Shown piece by piece: positions 1-9,251 of a stretch of 64,000 bases of DNA. This stretch comes from Microbacterium sp. zg-B185 (GTDB lineage Bacteria; Actinomycetota; Actinomycetes; Actinomycetales; Microbacteriaceae). Position numbers and translations under genes: made by a program. The stretch spans positions 1,054,001 through 1,118,000 of the forward strand of contig NZ_CP126739.1 of assembly GCF_030246885.1 (NCBI RefSeq), written 5' to 3'. Each line of letters starts with the position of its first letter. The first letter of the stretch is position 1. The notes beneath the pieces were generated by a model, which did no database searches, was not told the origin of the DNA, and saw only the letters and a list, made by a program, of their open reading frames with translations.

Positions 1-1
1 G

Positions 2-481
2 CTCACCGCGTTCGCGAAGCACTCGCTCACCGACCTCACCGTCCGTGCCTCTGGGGACACCGATATCGACGCCCACCACACCGTGGAGGACGTCTCGATC
101 GTCCTGGGGCAGGCGATCCGCGAGGCCCTCGGGGACAAGTCCGGCATCTCGCGGTACGGGGATGCCCTCGTCCCGCTGGACGAGGCGCTCGCGCAGGCCG
201 TGGTCGACATCAGCGGCCGGCCCTACCTCGTGCACAGCGGCGAACCGGCCGGGTTCGAGCACCACCTGATCGGCGGGCACTTCACCGGCGCCTTGGTGCG
301 CCACACGTTCGAGGCGATCGCCTTCCACGCAGCCCTCACCGTGCACGTCACCGTGCTGGCCGGTCGCGACCCGCACCACATCGCCGAAGCCGAGTACAAG
401 GCCTTCGCGCGCGCGTTCCGCCAGGCCAAGGCCCTGGACCCGGAGGTGCGGGGCGTTCCGAGCACGAAGGGCGCTCTGTGA
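2..481 (+). CDS. hisB: Imidazoleglycerol-phosphate dehydratase, 3' part (HisB)
   Basis: This is the C-terminal part, about 159 codons, of the enzyme that dehydrates imidazoleglycerol phosphate to imidazole-acetol phosphate in histidine biosynthesis. The start lies before the window. Seen: the metal-binding motif HHTVED near the left edge and the C-terminal [15 protein letters not shown], which together supply the His/Glu ligands of the Mn sites in this family. The stop codon overlaps the GTG start of hisH by four bases (GTGA), so the two are probably translationally coupled. The monofunctional type is expected in actinobacteria, but the missing N-terminus prevents checking for a fused phosphatase. 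Confidence 0.95.
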   Translation, partial: LTAFAKHSLTDLTVRASGDTDIDAHHTVEDVSIVLGQAIREALGDKSGISRYGDALVPLDEALAQAVVDISGRPYLVHSGEPAGFEHHLIGGHFTGALVRHTFEAIAFHAALTVHVTVLAGRDPHHIAEAEYKAFARAFRQAKALDPEVRGVPSTKGAL

Positions 482-1128
482 CCGGCAAGCCGCTGGTGGC
501 AGTCCTGGATTACGGCTCCGGGAACGTCCACTCGGCGGTGAAGGCGCTGGCCGCGGCCGGCGCAGATGCGCGGCTCACCGCGGACCGCGGCCTGATCGAT
601 GACGCCCACGGGCTGGTCGTGCCCGGGGTGGGCGCATTCCGGGCCGTCATGGACGCGCTCCGAAACAGTCGCGGCGACGAGATCATCGACCGACGGCTGG
701 CCGGCGGTCGTCCCGTCCTGGGAATCTGCGTGGGCATGCAGGTGCTCTTCGAGCGCGGAGTCGAGCGGGGAGTGGACACCGAAGGACTCGGTGAGTGGCC
801 CGGAGTGATCACCGAGCTGGATGCCCCCGTGCTGCCCCACATGGGCTGGAACACCGTCCAGGCGGCGGAGGGGTCGCGGCTGTTCCGCGGGATCGAGCAC
901 GAACGGTTCTATTTCGTCCACTCCTTCGCGGCGCAGCAGTGGACGCTGGAGGTGCAGCCCCCGTTCCCGCAGCCGGCACTGACGTGGTCCACGCACGGCG
1001 GGCCCTTCCTGGCCGCCGTGGAGAACGGACCCCTGTCCGCGACGCAGTTCCATCCCGAGAAATCGGGGGAGGCCGGCATCCGTCTGCTCTCCAATTGGAT
1101 CGACGGGCTCGGCCGGACTAACCTCTGA
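478..1128 (+). CDS. hisH: Imidazole glycerol phosphate synthase, glutamine amidotransferase subunit
   Basis: A class I glutaminase of 216 residues that feeds ammonia to HisF, which makes imidazoleglycerol phosphate and AICAR. The catalytic triad is visible: Cys84 in GICVGMQ, and His192 and Glu194 in QFHPEKSG. The N-terminal [10 protein letters not shown] and the oxyanion strand motif PGVGAF (49-54) are typical. The start is GTG, overlapping the hisB stop. No hisF is in the window, so the partner gene lies elsewhere. A 54-base gap with a good Shine-Dalgarno separates it from priA. Confidence 0.96.
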   Translation: MTGKPLVAVLDYGSGNVHSAVKALAAAGADARLTADRGLIDDAHGLVVPGVGAFRAVMDALRNSRGDEIIDRRLAGGRPVLGICVGMQVLFERGVERGVDTEGLGEWPGVITELDAPVLPHMGWNTVQAAEGSRLFRGIEHERFYFVHSFAAQQWTLEVQPPFPQPALTWSTHGGPFLAAVENGPLSATQFHPEKSGEAGIRLLSNWIDGLGRTNL

Positions 1129-1182
1129 ACTCGTGCCATCTGCGAAAGCGCAACGCCTTCGCGTCGTCAGGCACGAGGAGCT

Positions 1183-1929
1183 ATGAACGATTTCGCGTCT
1201 ATGCCTGAGTTGATCCTGCTGCCGGCAGTCGATGTCGCCGACGGCAAGGCCGTCCGCCTGACTCAGGGCGAGGCGGGTACCGAGACCAGCTACGGAGACC
1301 CGGTGGACGCGGCACTGGCGTGGGCGCGCCAGGGTGCCCAGTGGATCCACCTGGTCGACCTGGATGCAGCGTTCGGGCGGGGCAGCAACGCCGCCATCAT
1401 GCGCAAGGTCATCAAGCAGGTCCGTGGCGTGCAGGTCGAACTGTCCGGCGGCATCCGTGACGACCGCAGTCTGGACGCGGCTCTGGAAAGCGGTGCCTCG
1501 CGGATCAATCTGGGCACCGCCGCGCTGGAGAACCCGGAGTGGGCAGCCGATGTCATCGGCCGGTACGGGGATGTGATCGCCGTGGGGCTGGACGTCCGCG
1601 GCACGACACTCGCCGCGCGCGGCTGGACGCAGGAGGGCGGAGACCTCTGGGACGTTCTGGAACGGCTCGAGGAGGCCGGGTGCAGCCGCTACGTCGTCAC
1701 GGACGTCACCAAGGACGGAACCCTCAAGGGCCCCAACCTCGAGCTGCTGCAGGAGATGACGGCGCGCACGCCGAAGCCGATCGTCGCCTCCGGCGGTGTG
1801 TCCAGCCTCGATGACATCGCCGCACTTCGGGAGCTGGTGCCCCTCGGGGTCGAAGGTGCGATCGTCGGCAAGGCCCTGTACGCGGGTGCCTTCACGCTCG
1901 CCGAGGCGCTGGATGTCGCCGGACGCTGA
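1183..1929 (+). CDS. priA: Phosphoribosyl isomerase A (HisA, probably also TrpF activity)
   Basis: A TIM-barrel isomerase of 248 residues acting on ProFAR in histidine synthesis. In many actinobacteria this enzyme also isomerises phosphoribosyl anthranilate for tryptophan. Seen: the N-terminal catalytic Asp17 in PAVDVADG, Arg25 in KAVRLTQGE, the PriA-type [11 protein letters not shown] loop, and the second Asp174 in [13 protein letters not shown]. The start ATG is preceded by GAGGAG about six bases upstream; an in-frame ATG at 1201 is an alternative. The dual function is inferred from the PriA-like loop and lineage. Whether a separate trpF exists cannot be seen here. Its end overlaps the next gene by 17 bases. 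Confidence 0.95.
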   Translation: MNDFASMPELILLPAVDVADGKAVRLTQGEAGTETSYGDPVDAALAWARQGAQWIHLVDLDAAFGRGSNAAIMRKVIKQVRGVQVELSGGIRDDRSLDAALESGASRINLGTAALENPEWAADVIGRYGDVIAVGLDVRGTTLAARGWTQEGGDLWDVLERLEEAGCSRYVVTDVTKDGTLKGPNLELLQEMTARTPKPIVASGGVSSLDDIAALRELVPLGVEGAIVGKALYAGAFTLAEALDVAGR

Positions 1930-2692
1930 ACCGCACGGCCACCCGGCCGACTCCGCGGGCGTCCCGTGGGAGGGGCGGCGGTTCGAGCCCAACCCGCACG
2001 CGGGCGACGACGGCTCCGCCGATCAGGCGCTGCTGGCCGCACTGACGGCGTTCCGCGACGGCGCCGGCGACCAGATCGCCGTCATCGACGCGTATCGTAC
2101 GGCGCGCCTGCTGATACCGCTGGTGGCCGAGCGCGGTGACGAGGGCACCGGTGCCCACGGGCTGACCGTGGACAAGACCCAGGAATTGTCGATCGTCACC
2201 GTCGCGGCCCCCGATGGCCGTCGAGTGCTGCCGGTGTTCACATCCATGGCCGCCATGGGCCGGTGGGATGCCGGCGCGCGCCCGGTCCCGGCGGACGGCG
2301 TACGTACGGCGGTGGCCGCCTCCGCCGACGACACCGATCTGATCGTCATCGATCCGGGGTCGGTCACCGAGTTCGTGCTCCGGCGGCCCGCGGTGTGGGC
2401 GATCGCCCAGGGCGTGCCGTGGGAGCCCAGTTTCACCTCGCCCGAGGTCTTCGCCGGCCTGCAGCGCAGCATCGGCGGTGAGCTCGCGGTGCTGGATCTC
2501 TCGGTCGAGCCGGGCGATCCCATGGCCCGTCTGCGCGGGCCGGAGCTGATCGTGCGCCTGGAGCTCATGCACGGACTCGATCGGGCCGAGTTGGACGCGG
2601 TTCTGGCGCGGCTGGCCACGCGATGGGCGGCCGACGACCGGATCGCAGTCCTGGTCGACTCGCTGACCGTCAAGCTCGTCCGCTCCCTCTGA
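1913..2692 (+). CDS. SseB-family protein
   Basis: A protein of about 259 residues matching the SseB N-terminal domain family. Seen: [20 protein letters not shown] near the N-terminus, then [13 protein letters not shown] and a hydrophobic, Asp/Glu-rich C-terminal half. The ATG at 1913 lies inside the 3' end of priA; this overlap and the natural N-terminus MSPDAEP favour it over earlier in-frame codons. The family is common next to hisHA and infC in actinobacteria, but its role is not established. The name comes from an unrelated Salmonella context, so no secretion function should be inferred. Confidence 0.8.
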   Translation: MSPDAEPHGHPADSAGVPWEGRRFEPNPHAGDDGSADQALLAALTAFRDGAGDQIAVIDAYRTARLLIPLVAERGDEGTGAHGLTVDKTQELSIVTVAAPDGRRVLPVFTSMAAMGRWDAGARPVPADGVRTAVAASADDTDLIVIDPGSVTEFVLRRPAVWAIAQGVPWEPSFTSPEVFAGLQRSIGGELAVLDLSVEPGDPMARLRGPELIVRLELMHGLDRAELDAVLARLATRWAADDRIAVLVDSLTVKLVRSL

Positions 2693-2806
2693 TCCAGACT
2701 CAGCCTCGGCCGACGGGCGCCGTCGAGCGTTTCGCCGCAGAGTGTCCGGGCGCTCAGTCGGCCCACCCGGTGGTGCGCGCGCGTGCGGCGGCGCACAATG
2801 CTGGTC

Positions 2807-4258
2807 ATGGAACCGCACAGCTCTGCGCCCGCAAGCCCCGGTGCGCGCACCACCGCGCCCTACCCTCTGGAGACGAATGCGCCGTCCGAGTACCGCGCCG
2901 CGCTGTCCGCCGCACACCGGCACGCCCTGAGCTGGCTGGAGTCGGTGGCGGAACGCCCCATCCGTCCGGAACTGGACGCAGACGGCGTTCTCGCGGCGAT
3001 GGACCGCCCGCTCGAGGAGACCGGGCTCGATGCGGCCGCCGTCATCGACGAGTTGGCGGCGGGGGCAGTCCCAGGGCTGATGGCCATGGGGTCACCGCGC
3101 TTCTACGGGTTCGTGATCGGCGGCGCGTACCCGGCCGCGCTGGCTGCGGATTGGCTCGTCTCGACGTGGGATCAGAACACCGGATCACGCCAGCCCACCC
3201 CGGGCACCGCCGGAGTCGAGGAGGTCGCGGCACGCTGGCTCCTCGAACTGCTCGGGCTCCCCGCGGCGAGTGGGGTGGGCTTTGCCACCGGAGCGACCAG
3301 TGCGAACACCTCGTGCCTGCTGGTGGCCAGAGACTCCGTCCTGCGCGCCCGCGGGCACGACGCGTCGCGGGGCATCCAGCACGCGCCGACGATCCGTTTC
3401 CTCGCCGGAGACGCCGTGCACACCTCGGTGATGCTCGCCGGACGGATCGCCGGGCTCGGGGAGCCGCGCACAGTCGGCGCCGACGCGCAAGGCCGCATCG
3501 ACGTGGACGGGCTGGTGGCAGCGCTGGGCGAGTGGGAGGGGCCCACGATCGTGGCGCTCCAGGCGGGCGATGTCCACTCCGGAGCGTTCGATGACTTCGC
3601 CCGCGCCGTCGCGGCCGCCAAGTCCGCCGGAGCGTGGGTGCACATCGACGGTGCGTTCGGACTCTGGGCCGCGGCCAGTCCGCGCTTCCGACCGCTCCTG
3701 GCCGGGTTCGAGGACGCCGACTCCTGGGCCACGGACGCCCACAAGACGCTGAACGTGCCCTACGACTGCGGCGTGGCCATCGTGCGCGACGAAGCGGCGA
3801 TGAGCGCGTCGCTGGGTGCGCACGCGGCTTACCTGCCCGCCGTCGCGAGCATCGCCGACCCCTACGATCACGTCCCCGAGTTGTCCCGCCGTGCGCGCGG
3901 CGTGCCGGTATGGGCTGCGTTGCGCTCGCTGGGCACTCGCGGCGTCGCGGGTCTCGTGGATGGGCTCGTCGACGCCGCTCTTGCGCTCGCCGATGGTTTC
4001 CGCGGGATCGCGGGACTCGAGGTGATCAACGACGTCGTGTTCACGCAAGTGTGCCTGGCGGCGCATGACAACGAAGACACGCTCGCCCTGGGGGAGTGGC
4101 TGCGCGCGGAAGGCACCGTATGGGCTTCGTCCTCGGTGTGGCAAGGACGAGCCGTCGTGCGGTTCGCGGTCAGCAACTGGGGCACCGATGAGGCGGCGGT
4201 CCGCCGCACCGTGGACGCCGTCGCCCGCGGGGCTGCAGCGCTGGAGATCGGTTCCTGA
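2807..4258 (+). CDS. PLP-dependent group II decarboxylase/aminotransferase-like protein
   Basis: A 483-residue fold-type I PLP enzyme of the aromatic-L-amino-acid/glutamate decarboxylase group. Seen: PRFYGFVIGG, TGATSANTSCL for phosphate binding, Asp281 in HIDGAFGLWA contacting the pyridine nitrogen, and the Schiff-base Lys313 in TDAHKTLNVPYDCG. The start at 2807 is preceded by a -10-like CACAAT at 2794-2799 and has no Shine-Dalgarno, which suggests a leaderless message; an in-frame ATG at 2798 is an alternative. The substrate cannot be read from sequence, and annotations of relatives range from decarboxylase to aminotransferase. Transcribed alone, convergent with the DUF1844 gene. Confidence 0.85.
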   Translation: MEPHSSAPASPGARTTAPYPLETNAPSEYRAALSAAHRHALSWLESVAERPIRPELDADGVLAAMDRPLEETGLDAAAVIDELAAGAVPGLMAMGSPRFYGFVIGGAYPAALAADWLVSTWDQNTGSRQPTPGTAGVEEVAARWLLELLGLPAASGVGFATGATSANTSCLLVARDSVLRARGHDASRGIQHAPTIRFLAGDAVHTSVMLAGRIAGLGEPRTVGADAQGRIDVDGLVAALGEWEGPTIVALQAGDVHSGAFDDFARAVAAAKSAGAWVHIDGAFGLWAAASPRFRPLLAGFEDADSWATDAHKTLNVPYDCGVAIVRDEAAMSASLGAHAAYLPAVASIADPYDHVPELSRRARGVPVWAALRSLGTRGVAGLVDGLVDAALALADGFRGIAGLEVINDVVFTQVCLAAHDNEDTLALGEWLRAEGTVWASSSVWQGRAVVRFAVSNWGTDEAAVRRTVDAVARGAAALEIGS

Positions 4259-4345
4259 CCCGGCTGCCGCCGTCCTCGCCCACGACGAGGCCTCAGCGCG
4301 TCGGCTCGACACGGCCGGCGCGCTCGGCCGCTCGGCGATCCCCGA

Positions 4346-4765
4346 TCAGTTGACCGGGCCGGTCCACTTCTCGCCCGGACCCTTGCCGATGGGGTCGGGG
4401 ATCGGCGAGGCCTCGCGGAACGCGAGCTGAAGCGAGCGCAGCCCATCTCGGAGGGAGCGCGCGTGCATGTCGCTGATCTCCGGCGCTCCCGCGGTGATGA
4501 GACCCGCGAGGGCGTTGATCAGCTTGCGGGCCTCATCGAGGTCGGTCTGCGTCGAGGGATCGTCGGCCAGACCCACCTTGACCGCGGCGGCGCTCATCAG
4601 GTGCACCGCGGCGGTGGTGATCACCTCTACCGCGGGGACGTCTGCGATGTCGCGCGTCGCGGCGGCAGCTGCTCGGTCTTGCGCTTCCCAGCGCGCCTGG
4701 CGCTCGGCATCCTGTGCCACCTTTCCGGCTGCAAGGTCGTCGTCGGGGGCCGGAATCGTGTTCAC
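4346..4765 (-). CDS. DUF1844 domain protein
   Basis: A small 139-residue protein with the DUF1844 signature: VITTAAVHLMSAAAVKVGL in the middle, then DLDEARKLINALAGLI, and a helical end DGLRSLQLAF. The N-terminal 45 residues are Ala/Asp/Arg rich and probably helical or disordered. The family has no known function and is regularly found beside infC-rpmI-rplT in actinobacteria. Here it is transcribed away from infC and shares the intergenic region 4766-5052 with it. Its start codon lies only about 15 bases from the candidate infC promoter element, so the two promoters may interfere. Confidence 0.85.
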   Translation of the reverse strand: MNTIPAPDDDLAAGKVAQDAERQARWEAQDRAAAAATRDIADVPAVEVITTAAVHLMSAAAVKVGLADDPSTQTDLDEARKLINALAGLITAGAPEISDMHARSLRDGLRSLQLAFREASPIPDPIGKGPGEKWTGPVN

Positions 4766-4779
4766 GTGTCACTCTCTGC

Positions 4780-5052
4780 TAGACTTTGGCGGGCTCCGGA
4801 GCGACATGCTTCGGACCGAAAGAGGATTCACATCCCACCCGCGCTTGCCGCTCCAGGCTACCGGGTCACGCACTCCGCTCCGTCCGCTTGCGGCCGGAGT
4901 AGCCCCCCAACACCGGAAATGAAACGCCGTGCAGGGGATACCGGGTGCAGAAGCCGGCGCTCACGCGTCGTGCGGGTGGAATCGAGTCTCTCTTCCGCCC
5001 GCGATGCATCCCGTGTCGCGGTGGCTGACATCCGCACGAAGAGGAGTTCCGC
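4780..5052 (+). promoter_or_regulatory. infC operon promoter and long 5' leader
   Basis: A -10-like TAGACT at 4780-4785 is followed by roughly 260 bases without a gene before infC. The leader holds a compact hairpin with ACTCCG/CGGAGT outer arms and CCGC/GCGG inner arms near 4871-4899, plus further GC-rich complementary segments. In many bacteria the infC-rpmI-rplT leader is where L20 or IF3 autoregulates the operon. That this leader does so is inference; no known Rfam structure was recognised by eye. A GAGGAG ribosome binding site (5041-5046) ends the leader, six bases before the infC start. Confidence 0.5.
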
Positions 5053-5697
5053 ATCAGCGATCCCCGCACCAATGACCGCATCCGCGTGCCCGAGGTCCGC
5101 CTCGTGGGCCCGAACGGAGAGCAGGTCGGCGTCGTACGCATCGAGGTTGCCTTGCGTCTGGCGCAGGATGCCGATCTCGACCTGGTCGAGGTGGCTCCCA
5201 ACTCGAAGCCGCCCGTCGTCAAGATCATGGACTACGGGAAGTTCAAGTACGAAGCAGCGCAGAAGGCCAAGGAGGCCCGGCGCAATCAGGCCAACACCAT
5301 CCTCAAAGAGGTCCGGTTCCGTCTGAAGATCGAGGCCCACGACTACATAACCAAACTCAAGCGCGCCGAGGGCTTCCTCAAGGGCGGCGACAAGGTGAAG
5401 GCGATGATCCTGTTCCGCGGACGCGAGCAGTCTCGTCCCGAGCAGGGCGTGCGCCTGCTGCGCAAGTTCGCCGAGGACGTCGCGGAGTTCGGCACGGTCG
5501 AATCCAGCCCCACGATCGACGGACGCAACATGGTCATGGTGGTCGCGCCGCACAAGAACAAGTCCGAGTTGAAGACCGAGCAGAACGCTCAGCGGGTCGC
5601 CAACAAGGAAGCCTCACGCAACTCGGCGTCCGGTGACGAAGACGACGACACCGACAGCGACACCGACGACGAATCGGCCTCGGCGCCCGCCGAGTAG
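5053..5697 (+). CDS. infC: Translation initiation factor IF-3, ATC start codon
   Basis: IF-3 binds the 30S subunit, prevents 50S joining and proofreads start-codon choice. The protein is about 214 residues: N-domain (1-75) with [19 protein letters not shown], then the linker with KAKEARRNQ, a C-domain containing KEVRFRLKI and [20 protein letters not shown], and an acidic Asp/Glu/Ser tail of about 30 residues. The start is taken as ATC at 5053. GAGGAG sits six bases upstream, an in-frame TGA lies at 5026-5028, and no ATG/GTG/TTG occurs between that stop and GTG 5086, which would remove conserved N-terminal residues. A non-canonical start is known for infC elsewhere and underlies its autoregulation. 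First gene of infC-rpmI-rplT. Confidence 0.93.
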   Translation: MSDPRTNDRIRVPEVRLVGPNGEQVGVVRIEVALRLAQDADLDLVEVAPNSKPPVVKIMDYGKFKYEAAQKAKEARRNQANTILKEVRFRLKIEAHDYITKLKRAEGFLKGGDKVKAMILFRGREQSRPEQGVRLLRKFAEDVAEFGTVESSPTIDGRNMVMVVAPHKNKSELKTEQNAQRVANKEASRNSASGDEDDDTDSDTDDESASAPAE

Positions 5698-5772
5698 CCG
5701 CCCCAGACTCCCGCCCTGCGGGGATGCACAACGACGCCCAGCAGGGCGACATCCAACAAAAGGAACGATGAG

Positions 5773-5967
5773 ATGCCGAAGCAGAAGACCCACTCGGGTG
5801 CCAAGAAGCGCTTCAAGATCACTGGCAGCGGCAAGCTGATGAAGCAGCAGGCCGGCATGCGCCACAACCTTGAGGGCAAGGCGAGCAAGCGCACGCGTCG
5901 GCTCAACCAGGACCAGGTCCTGTCGAAGTCGGACACCAAGATGGCCAAGAAGCTTCTCGGTCGCTGA
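5773..5967 (+). CDS. rpmI: 50S ribosomal protein L35
   Basis: A 64-residue basic protein of the large ribosomal subunit. The start [20 protein letters not shown] is diagnostic for L35, followed by [12 protein letters not shown] and the C-terminal KKLLGR. Length matches the family. It lies 75 bases after infC and 30 bases before rplT, with AGGAACGATGAG upstream as ribosome binding site. The gene order infC-rpmI-rplT is near universal. Confidence 0.98.
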   Translation: MPKQKTHSGAKKRFKITGSGKLMKQQAGMRHNLEGKASKRTRRLNQDQVLSKSDTKMAKKLLGR

Positions 5968-5997
5968 ACGCGCCGAATCACGTTAGGAACATGAGAA

Positions 5998-6381
5998 ATG
6001 GCTAGAGTCAAGCGGGCTGTCAACGCCCACAAGAAGCGTCGCGTCATCCTCGAGCGCGCCTCCGGTTACCGGGGTCAGCGCTCGCGCCTGTACCGCAAGG
6101 CGAAGGAGCAGGTCACCCACTCGCTGGTCTACGCGTACCGTGACCGTCGCAAGCGCAAGGGCGACTTCCGCCGTCTGTGGATCCAGCGCATCAACGCCGC
6201 GTCGCGCGCGAACGGCATGACGTACAACCGCTTCATCCAGGGCCTCGGCCTCGCCGGTGTCCAGGTCGACCGTCGCATGCTGGCCGAGCTCGCCGTCCAC
6301 GAGCCGGCGACTTTCGCCTCGCTCGTCGCGACCGCCAAGGCCGCGCTGCCCGGCGACGTGAACGCGCCCAAGTCGGCGTAG
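5998..6381 (+). CDS. rplT: 50S ribosomal protein L20
   Basis: A 127-residue 23S rRNA-binding protein needed early in 50S assembly, and a translational repressor of its own operon in several bacteria. Seen: the N-terminal [14 protein letters not shown] helix, [18 protein letters not shown], and the globular part with [12 protein letters not shown] and NRFIQGL. Last gene of the infC operon; a terminator-like hairpin begins 18 bases after its stop. Confidence 0.98.
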   Translation: MARVKRAVNAHKKRRVILERASGYRGQRSRLYRKAKEQVTHSLVYAYRDRRKRKGDFRRLWIQRINAASRANGMTYNRFIQGLGLAGVQVDRRMLAELAVHEPATFASLVATAKAALPGDVNAPKSA

Positions 6382-6398
6382 TCTCCGCAGTCGATGCA

Positions 6399-6426
6399 GG
6401 GGCGTCCTCCTTCGGGAGGGCGCCCC
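6399..6426 (+). terminator. Terminator hairpin after rplT
   Basis: GGGGCG-T-CCTCC-TTCG-GGAGG-G-CGCCCC forms a stable stem with a TTCG tetraloop right after the ribosomal protein operon. Only a weak pyrimidine run (TTCC) follows, as is usual for actinobacterial terminators. Confidence 0.75.
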
Positions 6427-6527
6427 TTCCGCGTGTCCGGAGCGTACTGCCCGCTTCGGCATCCGCATGCCGGCGTCACGGCCGGTGGGCGCCGCGGGCG
6501 CGGCTCCGGTCGCCCTACACTGAACTA

Positions 6528-7334
6528 GTGCTCGAGAATCCGCGCTCGCCCCGCGTTCGCGCCGTGGCCAAGCTGACCAAGCGCAGCGCGCGACAGGAGA
6601 CGGGCCTCTTTCTGCTCGAGGGTCCGCAGGCCGCCCGAGAGGCTCTCGCGTACCGCCCCGAAACCGTGCTGGAGCTGTTCGCGACGCCGTCCGCTCTGGA
6701 GCGGCACGGCGATCTGCGTGACTCCGCACGCGACTCCGGGGTCGAGGTGGTGTTCACGACCGAGGCCGTCCTGGACGCGATGGCGGACACGGTCACGCCG
6801 CAGGGCATCGTCGCGGTCGCCCGCCAGACACCGACCTCCCTGCGCGACATCTTCGCGGCCGCGCCTCGGCTCGTCGCGATCTGCGAGGAGGTGCGTGATC
6901 CCGGCAACCTGGGCACGATCATCCGGGCAGCGGATGCCGCGGGCGCAGATGCGGTGATCCTCACCGGGCGCACCGTCGACCCGTACAACCCCAAGGTGGT
7001 GCGCGCCACGACCGGGTCGCTGTTCCACCTCCCCGTCGCCGTCGGCGTCGACCTGGTGAACGCCGTCGAGCGCGCCCGCGCGGCCGGGGTGCGCGTCGTG
7101 GCCGCCGATGTCGGTGGCGGAGACTTCGTGGCCGCCCGCCCGCTGTTGGCCGAGCCGACCGCATGGCTGTTCGGCAACGAGGCACGCGGCCTGGACGAGG
7201 ACGCCCTCGCGCTGGTCGATCTGTCGCTGCGCCTGCCCATCTACGGCCGCGCCGAATCGTTGAACCTGGCCACCGCGGCCAGCGTCTGCCTCTACGAAAC
7301 CGCCTTCGCTCAGCGCTCCAGCGAGCCCGCGTGA
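6528..7334 (+). CDS. SpoU/TrmH-family RNA 2'-O-ribose methyltransferase
   Basis: A 268-residue SPOUT methyltransferase. The N-terminal substrate-binding part (1-105) contains RQETGLFLLEGPQAAREAL. The three SpoU motifs follow: EEVRDPGNLGTIIRAADAAG, LFGNEARGL and LPIYGRAESLNLATAASV, which form the trefoil-knot AdoMet site. The position downstream of rplT matches the tsnR/Rv1644-type gene of actinobacteria, so rRNA is the likely substrate; the exact nucleotide is unknown. The start is GTG at 6528, with -10-like TACACT at 6516-6521 and no Shine-Dalgarno, suggesting a leaderless transcript. Confidence 0.9.
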   Translation: MLENPRSPRVRAVAKLTKRSARQETGLFLLEGPQAAREALAYRPETVLELFATPSALERHGDLRDSARDSGVEVVFTTEAVLDAMADTVTPQGIVAVARQTPTSLRDIFAAAPRLVAICEEVRDPGNLGTIIRAADAAGADAVILTGRTVDPYNPKVVRATTGSLFHLPVAVGVDLVNAVERARAAGVRVVAADVGGGDFVAARPLLAEPTAWLFGNEARGLDEDALALVDLSLRLPIYGRAESLNLATAASVCLYETAFAQRSSEPA

Positions 7335-7416
7335 GCTGGGCGCGTCCGGTTACAGTCCGGTAAAGCTCGCGCGGAGTGTCGACGTCCGGGCCCGCGCGGC
7401 CAATAGTGTGGGGATC

Positions 7417-8214
7417 ATGGCGACACCGGAATCACCCGCAGCGGCGCCGAGGACCTCGAACATCAACGTTCGCCGTGGCGAACCGCTCGTGGTCGTCGAG
7501 CATGTCGACAAGCACTTCGGCGACCTTCACGTCCTCAAAGACATCAACACCGTCGTCAACCGGGGCCAGGTCGTCGTAGTCATCGGCCCCTCCGGGTCGG
7601 GCAAATCCACGCTGTGCCGCGCGATCAACCGACTCGAGACCATCGACTCCGGCAAGATCGCGATCGACGGCGTCCCCCTGCCCGAAGAGGGCACGGCGCT
7701 GGCGCACCTGCGAGCGGATGTCGGCATGGTCTTCCAGTCCTTCAACCTGTTCGCACACAAGAGCGTCCTCGAGAACGTCACCCTCGGCCCGATCAAGGTG
7801 CGCAAGCTCTCGCGCAAAGCGGCCGAGGAGAAGGCCATGGCGCTGCTTGAGCGGGTCGGGGTCGCGAACCAGGCGAAGAAGATGCCGGCGCAGCTGTCCG
7901 GCGGTCAGCAGCAGCGCGTGGCCATCGCCCGATCGCTCGCCATGGATCCGAAACTGATCCTGATGGACGAACCGACCAGCGCTCTGGACCCCGAGATGAT
8001 CAATGAGGTCCTCGACGTCATGATCGGTCTGGCCGCGGACGGCATGACGATGATCGTCGTCACGCATGAGATGGGCTTCGCCCGCAAGGCCGCGGACCGC
8101 GTGCTGTTCATGGCCGACGGCGCCATCGTCGAAGAGGCGACGCCCGAGGTGTTCTTCACAAACCCGCAGAGCCCGAGGGCGCAGGACTTCCTGTCCAAGA
8201 TCCTCGAGCACTGA
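7417..8214 (+). CDS. gluA: Amino-acid ABC transporter ATP-binding protein (glutamate type)
   Basis: A 265-residue ATPase of a polar amino acid importer. Seen: Walker A GPSGSGKST, Q-loop VFQSFNLFAH, signature LSGGQQQRVAIARSLA, Walker B LILMDEPTSALDPE and H-loop VVTHEMGFARK. An extra N-terminal stretch of about 20 residues precedes the usual domain start. The start at 7417 lies 13-15 bases after an AATAGT -10-like element, so the message may be leaderless. First gene of a four-gene importer. The glutamate assignment rests on the gene order and on resemblance of the next gene to GluB. Confidence 0.88.
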   Translation: MATPESPAAAPRTSNINVRRGEPLVVVEHVDKHFGDLHVLKDINTVVNRGQVVVVIGPSGSGKSTLCRAINRLETIDSGKIAIDGVPLPEEGTALAHLRADVGMVFQSFNLFAHKSVLENVTLGPIKVRKLSRKAAEEKAMALLERVGVANQAKKMPAQLSGGQQQRVAIARSLAMDPKLILMDEPTSALDPEMINEVLDVMIGLAADGMTMIVVTHEMGFARKAADRVLFMADGAIVEEATPEVFFTNPQSPRAQDFLSKILEH

Positions 8215-8302
8215 TGCACCTCGGCCGCTGCACCGCGGTCAGGACACACGGAACGAATGGGCCGCCACAAGCGGTCCGGACACAGCAAAGGACTGGTAGG
8301 AC

Positions 8303-9172
8303 ATGAAGAGAACACGACTCGCCCTGATCGCGCTGGCCGCAGCCGGCGCGCTCACGCTCGCCGGGTGCGCCTCTGGTGGCGGAGACGCCGGCGGTGACGC
8401 GACGGCGACCCCCGAGCCGGCTCCCACGTTCGCCGAGGGCAGCACGATGGCAGCGCTCGCCGAGGCGGGCACCATCACGATCGGAACGAAGTTCGATCAG
8501 CCGCTGTTCGGTCTCAAGGGTCCGAACGGTCCCGAGGGCTTCGACGTCGAGATCGGCAAGATCGTCGCCGCCGAGCTGGGCATCGCCCAGGATGACATCG
8601 AGTGGAAGGAAGCGGTCTCCGCCAACCGCGAGCCGTTCATCCAGAACGGTGAAGTCGACATCGTCGTGGCGACGTACACCATCAACGACAAGCGCAAGGA
8701 AGTCGTCTCGTTCGCCGGCCCGTACTATATGGCAGGCCAGTCGATCCTCGTGCTCGCGGACAACGATGACATCACCGACGAGAAGGACCTCGTCGGGGAG
8801 CCGGTGTGCTCGGTGACCGGCTCCACGCCGGCCGCGAACCTCGCGGCACTCGGTGCCGAGGTCGTCCTGACCGACACGTACTCGAACTGCCTCGAGCCGC
8901 TGCGCAACGGCACGGTCGTCGCCGTCTCCACGGACAACGTCATCCTCGCCGGCCTCGCCGCCCAGAACGAGGGCGAGTTCAAGGTCGTCGGAGAGCCGTT
9001 CACGGACGAGCCCTACGGCATCGGTCTCGCGCTGGAGGACACCGAGTTCCGCGACTGGATCAACGACGTCCTCGAGAAGGCATACGAGGACGGCCGTTAC
9101 CAGGCGGCATGGGACGCCACGGCCGGCACGGTGCTGCCGTACATCGACCCGCCGGCAGTCGACCGCTACTGA
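8303..9172 (+). CDS. gluB: Glutamate-type ABC transporter substrate-binding lipoprotein
   Basis: A 289-residue extracytoplasmic solute-binding protein (family 3). The signal peptide with lipobox LTLAGC puts the lipidated cysteine at residue 22; a Gly/Ala/Thr linker follows. The mature domain begins AGTITIGTKFDQPLFGL, close to GluB of Corynebacterium, and carries GFDVEIGKIVAAELGI and YTINDKRKEVVSFAGPYY, typical of amino acid binders. It would be anchored in the outer face of the membrane and deliver substrate to the two permeases. A very stable hairpin follows the stop codon and may raise its mRNA level relative to the permease genes. Confidence 0.88.
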   Translation: MKRTRLALIALAAAGALTLAGCASGGGDAGGDATATPEPAPTFAEGSTMAALAEAGTITIGTKFDQPLFGLKGPNGPEGFDVEIGKIVAAELGIAQDDIEWKEAVSANREPFIQNGEVDIVVATYTINDKRKEVVSFAGPYYMAGQSILVLADNDDITDEKDLVGEPVCSVTGSTPAANLAALGAEVVLTDTYSNCLEPLRNGTVVAVSTDNVILAGLAAQNEGEFKVVGEPFTDEPYGIGLALEDTEFRDWINDVLEKAYEDGRYQAAWDATAGTVLPYIDPPAVDRY

Positions 9173-9178
9173 TCGATC

Positions 9179-9216
9179 GGATGCCCGGGCCGGCGGTGAC
9201 GCCGGCCCGGGCATCC
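9179..9216 (+). terminator. Intercistronic hairpin between gluB and gluC
   Basis: A perfect 16-base-pair inverted repeat (9179-9194 with 9201-9216) with a 6-base loop GGTGAC, followed by a run of C rather than T. It begins six bases after the gluB stop. It could act as a partial terminator or a 3' stabiliser for the gluAB part of the message. Such elements are common after the binding-protein gene of ABC operons. Confidence 0.8.
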
Positions 9217-9251
9217 CCCCCCGATGGGAACCGCCCACGAGAGGAGGCCTG

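Noticed and set aside
223..1992. Long open frame opposite hisB-hisH-priA (589 codons)
   Set aside because: It is antisense to three clear histidine genes, has no family motifs and reflects the high GC content.
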